A stretch of 64,000 nucleotides of DNA, from the NCBI GenBank assembly GCA_016271365.2, contig CM057456.1, positions 883,310,001 through 883,374,000 of the forward strand. The letters run 5' to 3'. This DNA comes from Neoceratodus forsteri. Its lineage: Eukaryota; Chordata; Ceratodontiformes; Ceratodontidae. A program made the position numbers and the translations under genes. Under the pieces are notes generated by a model that was not told the DNA's origin, searched no databases, and saw only the letters and a program-made list of their open reading frames with translations. How positions within the stretch are numbered: position 1 is the stretch's first letter; every line of letters starts with the position of its first letter. Below are positions 42,560-54,249 of this stretch, in pieces.

Positions 42560-44590
42560 TATATATAAAAATGTTCAGCCCATAACACTTCTGCATATGT
42601 GCTTACATCTTGGGATTCAGATGGCAGCATGGATCTCTTGAGTCTCACTCCTGAGGTTCCTATGCTATTATCTGGAACCCTCAACACAAACAGATTTTTG
42701 TTTGTGCGTGGTTGCACACACATTATTGTCTGTATATTATCATTAGAGATTCTTACCTTGAAAGAGTGCTTGCATTTTAGTTGACTGCTGGGGATCAAGC
42801 TTGCCAATGTCTTCAGGCTTGCCCTCGTCTGTTTCTTCCGTTGTTACATGTAAAAATGGAAAATAACATAATACAATTAATAGAAAGCAAATTTTGCAGA
42901 TAAAACAAGTGAGTTGTCATAGAAAAAACATTATGTACAACAGATTACTATCTAAAATATCTACTGTTTTCACATTTCTATATACACATCACATAATTTC
43001 ATACATAATTTTGCTTTCTATATAGTCTGAGAAATACATCATGAATAATCAAGGATCAGAGATGTCTATATATACTCATACATGTTCTCCTCATTGACAG
43101 CATATACAATATTTTTAGAAGTTAGTCATGAGTGTCTGTGACACTAACATAATGTTGTTTTACACTACACTATATAGTGTGATAACTACACATAAAGTGT
43201 TGCTTTCAGCATTCAATTTTCTACCAGTGTTAACTTACTAGAGGGATGCATGCTCATTAAAGAGCAACATTATCTAGCATTTCTATTGACATTCTCATTG
43301 TGTAAGTCATACTTATCTTTTTGTGTGATTGCTAAAGGAAAACAGTATATAAAAGCACACAACTTATATGCAGAAAATAGGCAAGAAATGATTCACTTAC
43401 TAACATATACATTCTCCTGCATGTACACATGTAACATATTTGTAAAACTTGATACCAGAACTAAAAATAAATTATTACCCTTACCCTGGACATCTACGTC
43501 ATCATCTGGAACAGCCTCCACATCAGCCTTCTCCTCCTCTTCCTCCTCAGTGACTGCCACATTGGATCTTGCAGTAGACAAGGAAAATGGGTCCACATAG
43601 TCCCTTACAAAGTAGAAATAGATGCATATCTTATATACTGTATGACCTTCTTATACCACTGTAGAATCCTATCTAATGTTCTGTCAAGCAATATTACTCT
43701 GTGCATTAAGTAATATTTAAAATACTGTAATTATGTACTATGTATGTATCTCATTTCATTTACTGCATGGCTAAGGAACATAAACACTTACAAATGCGCA
43801 GCCTCACCATCACAAATCATGTGGTATGACAGAACAAAATGACATATATTACATAAAAACATCAGCAGATTTTAGTAAAGTAGGTATAGATGTGTAAAAA
43901 ATGGTACATTAACACTTTTATAAAAATGAAATAAAAACATATGTTAGGTTCCTACCTTAATTATTCCTATTGTGTTATGTTTCACACCATCATAATACAG
44001 GAATGCATCTATGCTAATAAATATTACTTGAAATAATTTAATATTCGTACCATGTCTTCAGTCTCCATTATGTGGGCAACCAGCATCCTTGCACATCATA
44101 TACTATACATCACCACAAACCACTCGAGGTGTCGGTCAGGGACAGCATGACGATGGTTCAGAAACTTGTAGAAGTGCTTATGCAGAAGCTTCCATTTGCA
44201 CATGCACTCCAACCCAGATGTAAAACTGTTGTACAGGTGCAGCTCCCTGCTTACATCCATGCGAAAAGGCTGAACCGAGTGATTGGTCCCCCTCATAAAA
44301 ATGTCTGGATTCCCCATGTCCCTGACAGTAAGTAACATCTGGAACAGTTCCTCCTCAGTAAAGTGAGGTGTTGGGCATTTTGTACACAAACAAAGGTATA
44401 AAATATTGCAAAAAAAAAAAAAACCTGCAAAAAGAACAAACCGACAACAATAAAGAAATGAAGGTCCTAAGTCTGTCTGTCTGTCTATCTTTCTAACTCC
44501 TAACGTGTCCCCACACATGTTTGTGTCCCAGTCACATGAGTGGAACAGCACAGGAATGGAACTGGTGTGACACTGGCATCTTAAGCATCA
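42560..44590 (-). pseudogene. Spliced Myb/SANT-like gene (third SANT locus), tentative
   Basis: A minus-strand exon around 44380-44100 reads PHFTEEELFQMLLTVRDMG, then VSRELHLYNSFT and CMCKWKLLHKHFYKFLNHR, which fits a three-helix SANT/MSANTD pattern (acidic helix 1, C-x-x-KW-x-x-L in helix 3). Downstream pieces look like exons: an acidic exon 43600-43485 (VAVTEEEEEEKADVEAVPDD, donor GTAAGG) and one at 42840-42754 (TEETDEGKPEDIGKLDPQQS, donor AAG/GTAAGAATC). A Ser/Arg piece follows near 42670-42600 (GVRLKRSMLPSESQD). Frames between exons were not checked for phase. Such proteins commonly accompany Harbinger transposases, but no transposase is seen here. A host gene fragment is not excluded. 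Confidence 0.4.
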
Positions 44591-44639
44591 GCAGCGTCTG
44601 CAGGAAGAAGCAGGGAAGCAGGGGACTCTGACGGTTGAC

Positions 44640-45010
44640 TAAGGTAAGGTCCCTATTCCTCCAGTTGTAACACTCACTGTGGGGGTGGGAGGGTAAAAGT
44701 AAGCCATAACTGGAAAAAGGTGCAACACCTTATCTAGGGTAAGGATATGAAGGGATTAAGAGGGAATAGGGGAAACTAATAACACCCTGTCCAGAGTAGG
44801 AGTATAAAGGGAGTACGGAGAGAATAGGGTAAACTAATAGCACCCTATCTAGTGTAACATTGTAAGTGGAAGGCTAACAAGGTCCTTTTAAAAGCAAAGG
44901 AGGAAACTAATTAGTAACTTACTTAGAGTATAGCAAAAAGAGGCAAACCAAACAAATAAACTGAAATCAAGTTACTACCTAGGATATAGCAAAGGGGGTA
45001 AACCAAACAG
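44640..45010 (+). mobile_element. Probable CR1 5' UTR with imperfect repeats
   Basis: Blocks of the form AAACTAATAACACCCTGTCC, then AGAGTAGGAGTATAAAGGGA recur with divergence around 44695, 44770, 44830 and 44910, spaced 60-90 bp, directly upstream of a CR1 ORF1 reading. Non-coding; assigned to the CR1 by position. Confidence 0.5.
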
Positions 45011-45013
45011 TAA

Positions 45014-46330
45014 ATGCATAAACTCTTTTCAGGACACAGAGGGAGTACATTTGGGAATGGTGCAGTGCAGTGGCTGTGGAGTAGCAGTCTTCAAGAAGAC
45101 CATCAGGAGACTGAGGTTCTGCCCATCTGTGTGCACCTCTCTGGGCTGAGAGAGGAGGTCTCTAGGCTCCAGGCTGAGTTGTCTAGGATTTGGAGGACCT
45201 CTTCCCCACCCAGGGGCCACCAAGTCCTCCACTGTTGCTTCATAAGGTGCCAAGAAGGTGGGCCGGCTGGACTGTGATGGGCTTCAGGAGGGTGAGAATG
45301 GGGGGAAGGGGACACATTCCTCATCTGGCACCACAAGACAACTCTTTCACCTCTCTGATGGGATGGGACTGCCAGGATGAGACACCCATGGCAGTGGCAA
45401 GGGAGGATGTGGGGGGGGGACCTTCAGAGTGGAGGCCCAAAAGTGGGAGACAAAGAACCCCAGTGGAAGGGGAAGCAACTTCTGGTGGGGGACTCAATCA
45501 TTAGGAGGTAGTTTTGGAACACCAGAGAGGACAGGAGGAAGGAGGTGCCTACCTGGCACCTTGGCACAGAGGAATAGGGAGTGCATCCTTAGGATTGCTA
45601 GGGCAGCAGGGCAGGAGGGGAGCTGGATGTCATTGTCCATCTGGGGACAAATGACCTGGAAGCAGACCCAGCAGGGATGGTGCAGGATAGATTTAAGGAG
45701 CTGGGGAGGGGCCTGAACCAGGTAGTAGGTAAGGTGGCCTTCACTGAGGTGCTACCTGTGCATGGCCAGGGGGAAGAGAGGGAACACCACACCACAGTCT
45801 TCAACAACTGGATGAAGGCATGTGCAGGGAGGAGGGATTTGGCTACATCAAGGACTAGGATACTACCTGGAGGGATAAAGGGCTGTACAAATGGAATGAC
45901 CTGCTTCCATCCACAAGGAGCATGACAGTCCTGGGTGGAAGATTTAAATGTTACTTTGATGGGCATTTAAACTAGCAGAAGAAAAGAGGGTGGCAGCAAA
46001 TGCCTTCCCAAGAAAATGAAACAGCAGTGAAGATAAATTCCCAAGGGGTAGTGGAAAGTAGGGGCAAAGGGGGAAGAGACAGGAGGGTCAAGTTGTGAAT
46101 CTAAGACTTAAAGAAATACCAGGGATGGGCAGGGGAGGATAAAAATGGGAAGGACAGTACCAGGGAAAAGAGAAGGGTGAAGGAGGGACACGAGAAGGAA
46201 GCTAAAAGTAGGGGCAGGGAGGGATAAAAGGAGCGGAGAGCCACATGCGCTAACACAAGGAGCTTAGAAAACAAAATTGCTGACCTTGAGGCTACCATTG
46301 CAGAGGCAGATCTGGATCTGGTGGCCATAA
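45014..46330 (+). pseudogene. CR1 ORF1 (coiled coil plus esterase) and start of endonuclease
   Basis: HQETEVLPICVHLSGLREEV, then SRLQAELSRIW (45090-45190) is the ORF1 coiled coil. After frameshifts the esterase domain appears: VGDSIIRR at about 45490 (block I with catalytic Ser), VHLGTNDLEADPAG at about 45640 (block III), RFKELGRGLNQVVGKVAFTE, NNWMKACAGRR and GCTNGMTC. The D-x-x-H region is displaced by decay. The endonuclease start near 46255-46340 reads NTRSLENKIADLEATI and LDLVAITES. The element then jumps directly to CR1 C-terminal sequence (see 46345-46745). Confidence 0.8.
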
Positions 46331-46344
46331 CAGAATCATTGTGC

Positions 46345-46745
46345 ACTGACAGCCACTGCGGGGTTACAACATGTTTTGGAAAGGATAGGGCAGGGAGGAA
46401 TGAGGGTGGAGGCATGATGGAGAGTCTCTTTCACAGAAGGAGTACCAGAACACTGGGGCATGTTTTGACACTTAAGGGGGGAATTTAAGAAGGATGTGAG
46501 GAAATACTTCTTCACAGAAAGAGTAGTGGACACCTGGAACAGCCTACCAGAAGAGGTGGTAGTGGTGATGACAGTAGGGAACTTCAAACATGTGTGGGGC
46601 AGGCACATGGGTATAATAAATAGAGGTAAGGGAGGAGGAAGGAACATCTGTGACCAAATATTGTCCAGGGTGTCATAACAAGCAGGGAAAATAGGGCAGA
46701 CTAGATGGGCCTACCAGTCCTTTTCTGCCAACACATTCTATGTTT
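46345..46745 (+). pseudogene. CR1 ORF2 C-terminal end and 3' UTR, joined by an internal deletion
   Basis: After the endonuclease opening, the sequence reads FKKDVRKYFFTERVVDTWNS, then LPEEVVVVMTVGNFKHVW (46485-46590), the standard CR1 C-terminus. It is followed by GGGCAGACTAGATGGGCCTA, then TTCTATGTTTCTGTG near 46740. The endonuclease body and the whole reverse transcriptase are missing, so about 2 kb was lost between roughly 46400 and 46470. This makes a compact internally deleted CR1 of about 2.1 kb with both ends. Confidence 0.85.
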
Positions 46746-47079
46746 CTGTGTATCTTTCTTTCTGTCTGTCTGTTTGCCTGCCTATCTGTCTGTCTATTAT
46801 AACTATGTAGAAAATGGTATACAAATCTGTTTGTAAAGAACAAATGAAAATAGTTTTTACATAATTTTTTCTGTGCTCTGCTTACAGTTTGCTACACTTC
46901 ATTCATTCTCTATAATGGAGGAAATTCCTATAATAATAGAAGCAGATACTGGATGCACAACATGTCACATAGCTAGTTATCCAATCAAACTCAGTGTTGT
47001 CGGTACATCTGGAAAGTCAGCCATTTTTCACTTTTTTGATCCGTGGCCCCCTATGATGCAATAATCAACTGCGACAATT

Positions 47080-48125
47080 CTTACTAGTGCTAATGGCATT
47101 TTCACAAATAAACATTTAAGTCCCAGTATTTTCATTAATAGACATTTCATTAATGAAGATTTCACTAACGTTATTTTCAATAACAAACACTTTACTAATG
47201 CAGTTCCACTAATTAACATATTACTAATGGAATTTTTGCTTACAACATTTTCACTAATGAACATTTCAGTACTGACATTTTCACTAATGAATGTTTCACT
47301 AATTAAGATTTGACTAACATTATTTTCACTACCAGACATTTAATAAACGACCATTTCATTAATGTATTTTCGCTAATGAACATTTCAGTAATACCATTTT
47401 CACTAACGAATATTTCAGTAGCAGCATTTTCACTAACAAAGATTTGACCAACAAGGACATTTTTTGTTTATGGCCACTACCCTGTGGAATTCTCTACCTC
47501 ATTCGGTAAGGGAGTGCCCAACCATGGAGTGCTTTAAATTGGCCTTAAAAACCCATCTGTTTAATCTCACCTTCTTGGATTGTGGGTAAATTACTGGTCT
47601 TGGAATACTGGTTGACTATATATGTTTTTAAATTGTGTATGTGTTTTAAATTGCTGTATCTTTTATTATTTGTACAAGTGCTTAGATCATTTTTGATTTG
47701 CGCTTTTTAAAAATAAAGTGAGTTGAGCTGAGTTAACCTTATTTTAACTAACTGACGGTCCAGTAGCAAGCATTTCACTAACAAATATTTCAGTAATGCC
47801 ATTTTCACTAGTGAACATTTCACTAATGCCATTTCTGTACCAGCATTTTCACTAACAAACATTTCAGTAATGCCATTTTCACAAATCGCATTTTCAGTAA
47901 AGAACATTTCAGTAATGGCACTTGCACTAGCAAACATTTCACTGATGCAATTTCAGTAACAGCATTTTCACTAACGAACATTTCAGAAATGAACATTTGA
48001 CTAATGCCTTTTTTCACTAGTGAAAAATTTCTATAATGGCATTTTCGCCAATGGCATTTTCACTAGAGAACATTTTTGTAATGGTATTTTTGCTAACAGC
48101 ATTTTCACCATCAGAGAACATCACT
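47080..48125. repeat. AT-rich minisatellite of CACTAATGAACATTT-type monomers
   Basis: Dozens of degenerate 14-17-bp monomers (CATTTTCACTAATGAA, CATTTCAGTAATGC, CATTTTCACTAACAAA) in the same orientation, covering 47080-47460 and 47755-48120, with a LINE tail inserted between. Short related stretch at 13990-14155. Its open frames are just repeat translations (ISENV, SEMFVSENA). Confidence 0.85.
47463..47745 (+). mobile_element. LINE 3' end inserted into the minisatellite
   Basis: TLWNSLPHSVRECPTMECFK, then LALKTHLFNLTFL is the C-terminus of an L2/Rex-group ORF2, followed by a stop and 3' UTR ending AATAAAGTGAGTTGAGCTGA near 47735. Only ~280 bp, severely 5'-truncated. Minisatellite sequence continues on both sides, so the insertion is younger than the array. 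Confidence 0.75.
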
Positions 48126-48424
48126 TATGGAGGGAAGCTCATCTCTTTCTTCTATTAAGTTCGTAGTTGTTTTATATTCAGTTGTTCATTTTCACTGTTT
48201 TATCCTTTTCCTTTTCTTTCCTGTGTTACCAACATATGCTTATCTGCCATGTTTTCATTCTCCTTGCTAACAGAACTGATGCAGTTAGGGCATCAGCAAC
48301 AGCTATAGAGTATGGTGGGCAGTGTCATGTGTGCACTGATGCTGACACTGCTGCCATCCAACTGACTGAAAGACTTTGTTCCTGCAAAGCCCTAGTGCTT
48401 CCAGCCCTTGGATCAATGACTGAA

Positions 48425-48700
48425 ACTCTGTGGATTGGTAGTGGGTTAAGGAGTCTTTCCCCTCTAAGTCACTGGTTCAAATCCAGCACAGCTCGGTAGT
48501 GGCTGAAAGCCATTATCATATGAGGGCTGTTCAGTGGCCTACATGAAATGAGTTGTAGTGGTCCCAGTCTAGATTCCAGTGGGTAAGGGTCCACATCACA
48601 AAACCACCAACACAATTTGCCTCCACCCTCCGAATCCGCCACTGTGGAACCCTCCCGCCAGGCCCCCCCCCGACTTGACAACATCCTCTGGACAGCCAGT
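48425..48700 (+). mobile_element. tRNA-derived SINE
   Basis: Box B GGTTCAAATCC at about 48473-48483 is a near-perfect polymerase III element. A box-A-like TGGTAGTGGGTTAAGGAG lies about 40 bp upstream. The body continues through a hairpin-prone region to the LINE-like tail at 48700-48990, so the SINE may share that tail. The head differs from the CORE-SINE at 12382. Not a functional tRNA: the cloverleaf cannot be completed. Confidence 0.6.
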
Positions 48701-48990
48701 TCCTCTCCCTGCACTGACCTCTCCCACCCTTACAAGGTTTATATAGGGATGTACCCCTCTGTAACTTCTGAGGACTCATTACATCTAAGATTGTAAGCTG
48801 TAATATGTAACAATAAGAAACGAAAGTGTATTCTATGTTAAATGTTTCTTTTTTCTCTTGCACCTGTAATGTTGCCCTCTGTTATATTCTGCACTGTCAT
48901 TCTGTCTGCCCTCCCTGTGACGAGGTGCCTTTGTAAAGGAGTCTCTGACTCAAAGGTTGTAAATCTGACTTGTACAAATAAATAAATAAT
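48700..48990 (+). mobile_element. L2-like LINE tail (same family as 36.2-41.35 kb)
   Basis: GACGAGGTGCCTTTGTAAAG, then GAGTCTCTGACTCAAAGGTT, then AAATAAATAAATAA (48917-48988) matches the tail at 41285-41350 and the antisense copy at 35755-36060. Upstream 3'-UTR-like sequence lacks coding potential. Either a truncated LINE or the tail of the adjoining SINE. Confidence 0.65.
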
Positions 48991-49140
48991 TGCCACCCTT
49001 GTTGGTAGTCTCACATGAGAGGCCAAGGATTGAATGGGCATGGCATCTGAACTACCTTCTCACCTATCTAGTGGTCCCTGCTTGGCAGGGTTGAGAGACA
49101 CTGGTGGGGCAGTGTGTGGAAACTTGCATTCTGATCACCT

Positions 49141-52100
49141 ATCAATCAATCAATCAATCAAGTCTTTATTTAACCAGGCGTTCATCGTTGAGCAGAAGCT
49201 CATTTGCAAGATGGACCTGGGTGGAGCATGAACAATTGTATATACAGGTCAACACAGGTATTTACAAGGCAATACAGATAATACTCTTTACAGAGAGGAA
49301 GAAAAAGAAGTTCATATGTACATAGAATTATACAGATATTGTACAGATTACACAGTATTTACATACATAGAAGTGTCTATAGGAAGATAAAGCAGGTTAT
49401 CTAAGGTTGCAGGAGGAAGTAAGGGAAGAAAAAAATAAAAATAAAAATATACACCAGGTAGAGGTAAAGGTAGGGGGGAAGAGAGGGAGGGAAGTAGGGG
49501 GAGAAAGGCTAGAGAGGCACGGTGCACAGAAAGGAGTTGGTAAAGCTGGATGTGAGAAGGTGGATGGAGAAAGGATATGTGAGCCCGGATTGAATGCTAT
49601 AAAGTACGGGCATGGTAGGATGTCACAACCCAGGGTAGTGAGCTCCTATCCGAGGTTGGGAAAGGAAGAATAAGGGATGGATGGGCCTAGTGTTGATAAG
49701 ACAGGGGATAAGAGAGAGAACAATTAGGCTGGTGAGGAGCAAGCTGAGGGGTCAGTACTTAAATTGGGTCTAGGAGTGGCTATATACCAGTGCAGACACC
49801 GCAACTGGGTCTGAGTGGGTGAAGCAGTTACATACTTCTCTGATTGTACGGAAATAAAGCATCTTGAAAGCATTTATACTGATTAGAGTGCTTAATTTGA
49901 GGGGTTTTTGTAGATCGTTCCATAAGGTAGGTAGCACGAAGCTTGTGGCTGCCCTGCCGAAGCGGGATTTTGCTTTGGGTACTTTAAGTGTAATAGCTGA
50001 GAAACTTCTTAACGCGTATTTCCCACTTATACTCAGGGGAAGACAGCAGGAGATATAGTAAGGCAGCTTATTAGAGATGGCTCTATAGGTCCAGAGAGCG
50101 GCGTTCTGTGGCGCCTGAACTTTAGTGATGTCCATCCCACTGCCGCATATAGGGTGCAGTGATTGTGTCGAAGGGGAGTCCCGTTATAAACCTCAGTGCT
50201 CTATGGTACAGTGTGTCCAGTTTAGCCATGTAAGAGTTGGGGCATTGGCTGTAGAGGAAGTCAGCGTAATCAACCAATGATAGGTAAATGGATTGGACCA
50301 GTTGTTTCTTGGCATCTCTGGTGAGAAATTGGCTGATTCTAAAAAACAGTCCAAGCCTTTGCCAAAGTCATTTTAGCAAGTCCTCGATATGTTCAATGAA
50401 GGAGAGTCTGGTCTATCCAAACTCCCAGATACTTGAATTTTGTAACAAATTCTAGTTTTTCACCTAGAACTGTGGTAATTTGGGGAACTGTCCCACTGGA
50501 CACAGGGTTAGCTGTATGGATAAAAGGAGAGAGACCATCGCTTTAGTTTTTTGGCATTAAGGAGTAGCTTTTTGGAGGAGTTGGCTTTGGCAAAGGTTGA
50601 ATTCTGACTGTAGGTCATTGCAGGCAGCTTCAGGTGTTGAGCACTCACGTAGAGAACTGTATCATCTGCAAACAGATGGATGTTGACTTCTTTTATACAG
50701 TAGTCGATGTTATTAATGTAGATTGTAAAAAGTAAGGGCCCTAATATAGAACCTTGAGGTACCCCTCTTTGCAGAGTTTTTAAGGGGGACAGGCCTCCTT
50801 TGGCTTTAACTTGTTGAAGGCGCCCTGTAAGATAGTCAGTGAACCAACGCAGAAAGGAGGGGTCCACACCTATGGTTTGAAGGGCGGAGAGGAGCAGACT
50901 ATGGTCGATGGTGTCGAAAGCCTTGCTTAGATCAAGGAAAACAGCACAAATAAAGTTTTTGCTCTCAAGATTACGCTGCCAGTCGTTAGTAACTTTGGCG
51001 AGGGCTGAGATAGTGCTATGTTTAGCTCTGAACCAGACTGCATAGGATTTAGCAGTTCCCTAGACTCAAGGTGAGTCCTCGGCTGTGCATTTACAATTTT
51101 CTAGGAGCTTGACAGGACCGAAGGAGGAAATTGGCCTGTAGTTATTGAGATCGCCATGGTCACCTGATTTGAACAGTGGTATGACATGTGCTGTCTTCCA
51201 TATAGGTGGTAGGGTGCCCTGAGACAGGATAAGTTAAAAAGGTGGGTGACGGCATTGCTAGTACGTGGTAGGCAATTTTTAGGAAGTAAGGGTCAAGGAG
51301 TCGGCCCCAGCACTTTTTCTAGTATCCAACTGAAGCAAGAGGTCCCCTACCTCTTTCAGTGTGGCAGGTTGAAGTGAGAAAGGCGGTGAAGTTATCGGAG
51401 TTTCAGGCAGTTGGCTGGCAGTCTGGGAGCGAAGTATGTTTGCAGGGAGTTATCAAATGCCATGCCTGCAGTAGCAAAGTGGTTATTGAATGCGCCAAGT
51501 ATATCCATCTTTTCGGTTATAGTCAAGTTGCCAGAGGTAATCTTGGTCGGAGTGAATTCTGGGAGTGGCCTAGCAGATCACTGATTGTGTTCCAGAGCTT
51601 GATTGGGCTCTTTGTGGCAGAGTCGAGTTCGATTTGAAGAACGTGGCTTCGATTCTCTGATTGTTTTGGTACATAAATTTCGAGTCTCCTGAACTGGTTC
51701 CAATCCTCTGTAGTGTTCAGTGCGTGCTTTTCCAGAGCTTATCTCTTTCTAGAAGCAAGGACTTGATCTGAGGGGTGAACCATTTACAGGTTTTGGTCCT
51801 AGTTCGAACTTTAATAAGGGGAGCATACTTATTAAGGGCCCTTGATAGAATGTTGTGGAAGATATTGTAAGCTGACATAATCTTTGGCCAGGTAGAAATC
51901 TTGCCACTCAGGGGAGTACTTAAGCTCGTTTAGGTAGGCATGTTCATTGAAGTTGCGCCTGGATCTCTTCATAGAGAACTTGCTGATGGGTGCTGGGTTG
52001 TTGGTGGATCTTACTCCCGCAATAAAACAATGGTCGCTGGCGCCTGAGAAGAAGACATCAGCGTGGGAGAAGAGATGAGGTTTGCTCACCATTAGCACAT

Positions 52101-52690
52101 CCAAAGTGTACTTTTACTGGGGTTCTTCACGTTTGGGAGTGTTGGTTCAGTAATAAGTTAGGTCAGCCCATGTTCATCACAGAAGGATGGCAAGGGGAGC
52201 TGTCTTAGAGAGCCAGTCAAGTTGAGGTCTCCTAAAATAATAGTTTCTGGCAGCCCCTGTCCCAACTTGTCACTTAGATATGACACAAGTTGTAGGCCAG
52301 CAGACGGTGTCTGTAGCATCCTATTACGCAGAGTGCAGTAGTCTGTGTAATTTCCACTTGAGAATTAGGCTTTCAATTCGCTGGCCATAGATGCCGAGAT
52401 AAGCAGGAGGCAGAAAATTTGTCGCGTAATCGAGATAGCTACCCTCCTCCTCTGGCATGCCTATCAGTTCTGAACAAGGCATAGTTGGGTATGTTTACTT
52501 TTCTATCAGTGGTGCTGGGTCTAAGCCAAGTTTCGGAAATCACAAGTATGTCAGGAGAGGTATGATTTACCCAGGTTTGTATTAAGGTTATCTTTTAAGG
52601 AGGCTACATACGTTAATATGCAAGAAGTTTATTCCTTTTAAATTTGCTAGTTCTGCTGGCAAAGCAATAGCTTTGGGGCTAGGGTTGAGT
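49141..52690 (-). pseudogene. Second L2-like LINE ORF2: endonuclease, reverse transcriptase, tail
   Basis: Minus strand, 5' to 3'. Endonuclease start INFLHINVCSLLK near 52650. Later come SDHCFIAGVRSTNNPAPISK and linker NEHAYLNELKYSPEWQ (52050-51900). RT: AKHSTISALAKVTNDWQ (51030), FICAVFLDLSKAFDTIDHSL (first Asp), DPSFLRWFTDYLTGRLQQVK, LQRGVPQGSILGPLLFTIYI and IHLFADDTVLYVS (YADD-type box, near 50670). The C-terminus is PKAKSRFGRAATSFVLPTLW, then NDLQKPLKL (50000). The 3' end at 49230-49141 contains GCAAATGAGCTTCTGCTCAA, CGCCTGGTTAAATAAAGA and a (TTGA)n tail, seen on the plus strand as TCAATCAATCAA. Multiple frameshifts. Confidence 0.85.
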
Positions 52691-53134
52691 TCACGTTGCC
52701 TGAACAAAGCAGGAGGATAAGTAGGATTTTCTAAGAGCGCTAATTATAAGCTTGTAATTCCTGCCTTTCTCCCGTCTAGTAGATCTGGTGTTTTTAGGGA
52801 CTGGAAAGTAGCCACCATAGAAGAGCTGATCTGTTGTAGCAAGAGCTAGTACCCCTACCACAATAGGCGGGGAGGAGATAGAAATCTGCGTGGTGGGAGG
52901 TAGGCCTTGTGGTGGGGGAGTGTTATAAGTACTACTGGTATGTGTAGTCCAAGAGCAGGGTTCGAGGTATTGGTACTTGGAATCATGGAGGCAATTAAAG
53001 GATAAGTTGCCATGTGGTATACAGCACAAGGTGCCGTTGTAGACCAAACATGATGGTAGTTCAGGTGTCCAATGCTGGGCAGCTGGTATCAGCAGAAGAA
53101 GGGGCAGTAAAAGGAGCCATATAGGGCCCAACAT
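52691..53134 (-). pseudogene. Signal-peptide-bearing ORF at the 5' end of the second L2-like LINE
   Basis: An open 147-codon frame starts at 53134 with MLGPIWLLLLPLLLLIPAAQ, a strong signal-peptide-like leader. A Cys-containing segment follows with two possible N-glycosylation sites (NGT, NLS), then a Pro/Thr/Ser-rich stretch and a basic end (RSTRREKGRNYKLIISALRK). Shortly after comes RELNPSP (about 52694-52677 in an adjacent frame), aligned with the 2A-like NPGP motif of the other LINE, and then the endonuclease start. So the layout signal peptide, spacer, basic/hydrophobic patch, 2A-like motif, endonuclease is shared. Function is unknown; secretion or membrane targeting of a LINE product is only inferred. 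Confidence 0.6.
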
Positions 53135-53139
53135 GATGG

Positions 53140-54245
53140 TACCTCAAAGGAGCCACTCAATTAGCCCAGGGGCCAGTGGGGTTGCTGGATTAATGCAGCT
53201 TATCAGTAGCTTCTGATCCAGGTCGACCCAAATTTGATAGCATTAAAGATATTTAGTGGTGAAGGCACTGCCAAGGAGAGCCTATGTGTTTTAGTAAGGC
53301 GAGACCCTGAGAGTTGGATCCCGTAGGCTGGATAGAGAAGAGGGGGATCACGAGCTAAGTCTCTATTGGTGGGGCACTGCGCGGGCGTGGACTAATATTT
53401 TGGCAGGAGCTACTGTATTTAATAATCAGCGGAGGTGGGGAGGCGGTCGAGAAAAGTTGCGGCAGTTGCCGTACCTTGTAGGGCCTTGGGTCCGTGTCTG
53501 GTCTCGAGCATCGGCTAGAGGGGTGCCGACTGCCCGTAGCTGGAATCCTGCGGCTTAGGATGGGCGACAGTTTCTCGGTTGAGGGAGAGAAGGAGGAGGG
53601 TTAATAAAGTGGATTCACATAAAGGGTTAGACAGAACAGCGGGAGTCCAAAATTTGCAGAACAAAAGGACGTATGGTACCAGCAATGCCAAAAGAGGTAG
53701 TGATAGTAGTAGTAGGTGGTTGCACCTCAAGGTAGTTTGTTTGGTGTTGCTGGCCTGCTTAACTGCAAGCTGGTTTATAGTTGAAAGGGTATATAGTCGA
53801 ATTAGGTGAGGTCCCCAACAATAGGGCAGGTAGAGCAGTAATTGAGAGGAGTTAGATGGAGTGGCTGGAGAAAAGGTTGAGAGGAAATGTGGGATCCTGT
53901 GGGTGGGACTGCTTTAAAAAGGGGCGGTAAGAAAGTGGGTCAAGTCAGGTATTGAAGACAGGGAGGCCAATAGCATGAAAATGTGCAGCAGTGGAGTGAC
54001 CAATCTGCTGCTAGGCTGAGGAAGGGGTGGAGTAAGGGTCTGTTTAATATTGTGAGGAGGAGGGGGGGTGGGCGAAAAAATTCAGTCCAGAACAAAGCAC
54101 AGAAAGAGATTTCCCTGAGACCAGGAAGCACCAGGCGTTGGAAAATCAGCCAAGGAGTACAGCTGCCAGTCAGTGCCTGGTTCCTCCACTGGGCATCCAG
54201 TCAAAACAGTGGCATTCAAAACCACGAGTTTCGGAGGTCCGGTGC
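53140..54245 (-). other. Probable 5' UTR of the second L2-like LINE
   Basis: GC-moderate DNA between the signal-peptide ORF and the 101-bp tandem array. A hydrophobic open frame (53730-53515, starting MRCNHLLLLSLPLLALLVPY) lies here and could be an upstream or duplicated leader ORF. I see no other domain. Confidence 0.4.
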
Positions 54246-54249
54246 GTAC

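Noticed and set aside
47028..48017. Repetitive frames with ISENV/MFVSENA motifs
   Set aside because: Translations of the AT-rich minisatellite, broken by the LINE insert; not a repeat protein gene.
48425..48500. Possible tRNA gene (strong box B)
   Set aside because: No complete cloverleaf or acceptor stem can be formed; a SINE head fits better.
53515..53730. Hydrophobic open frame as an independent membrane protein gene
   Set aside because: Short, Leu-rich, located in the probable 5' UTR of the minus-strand LINE, with no homologous features; may be a relic of the leader ORF.
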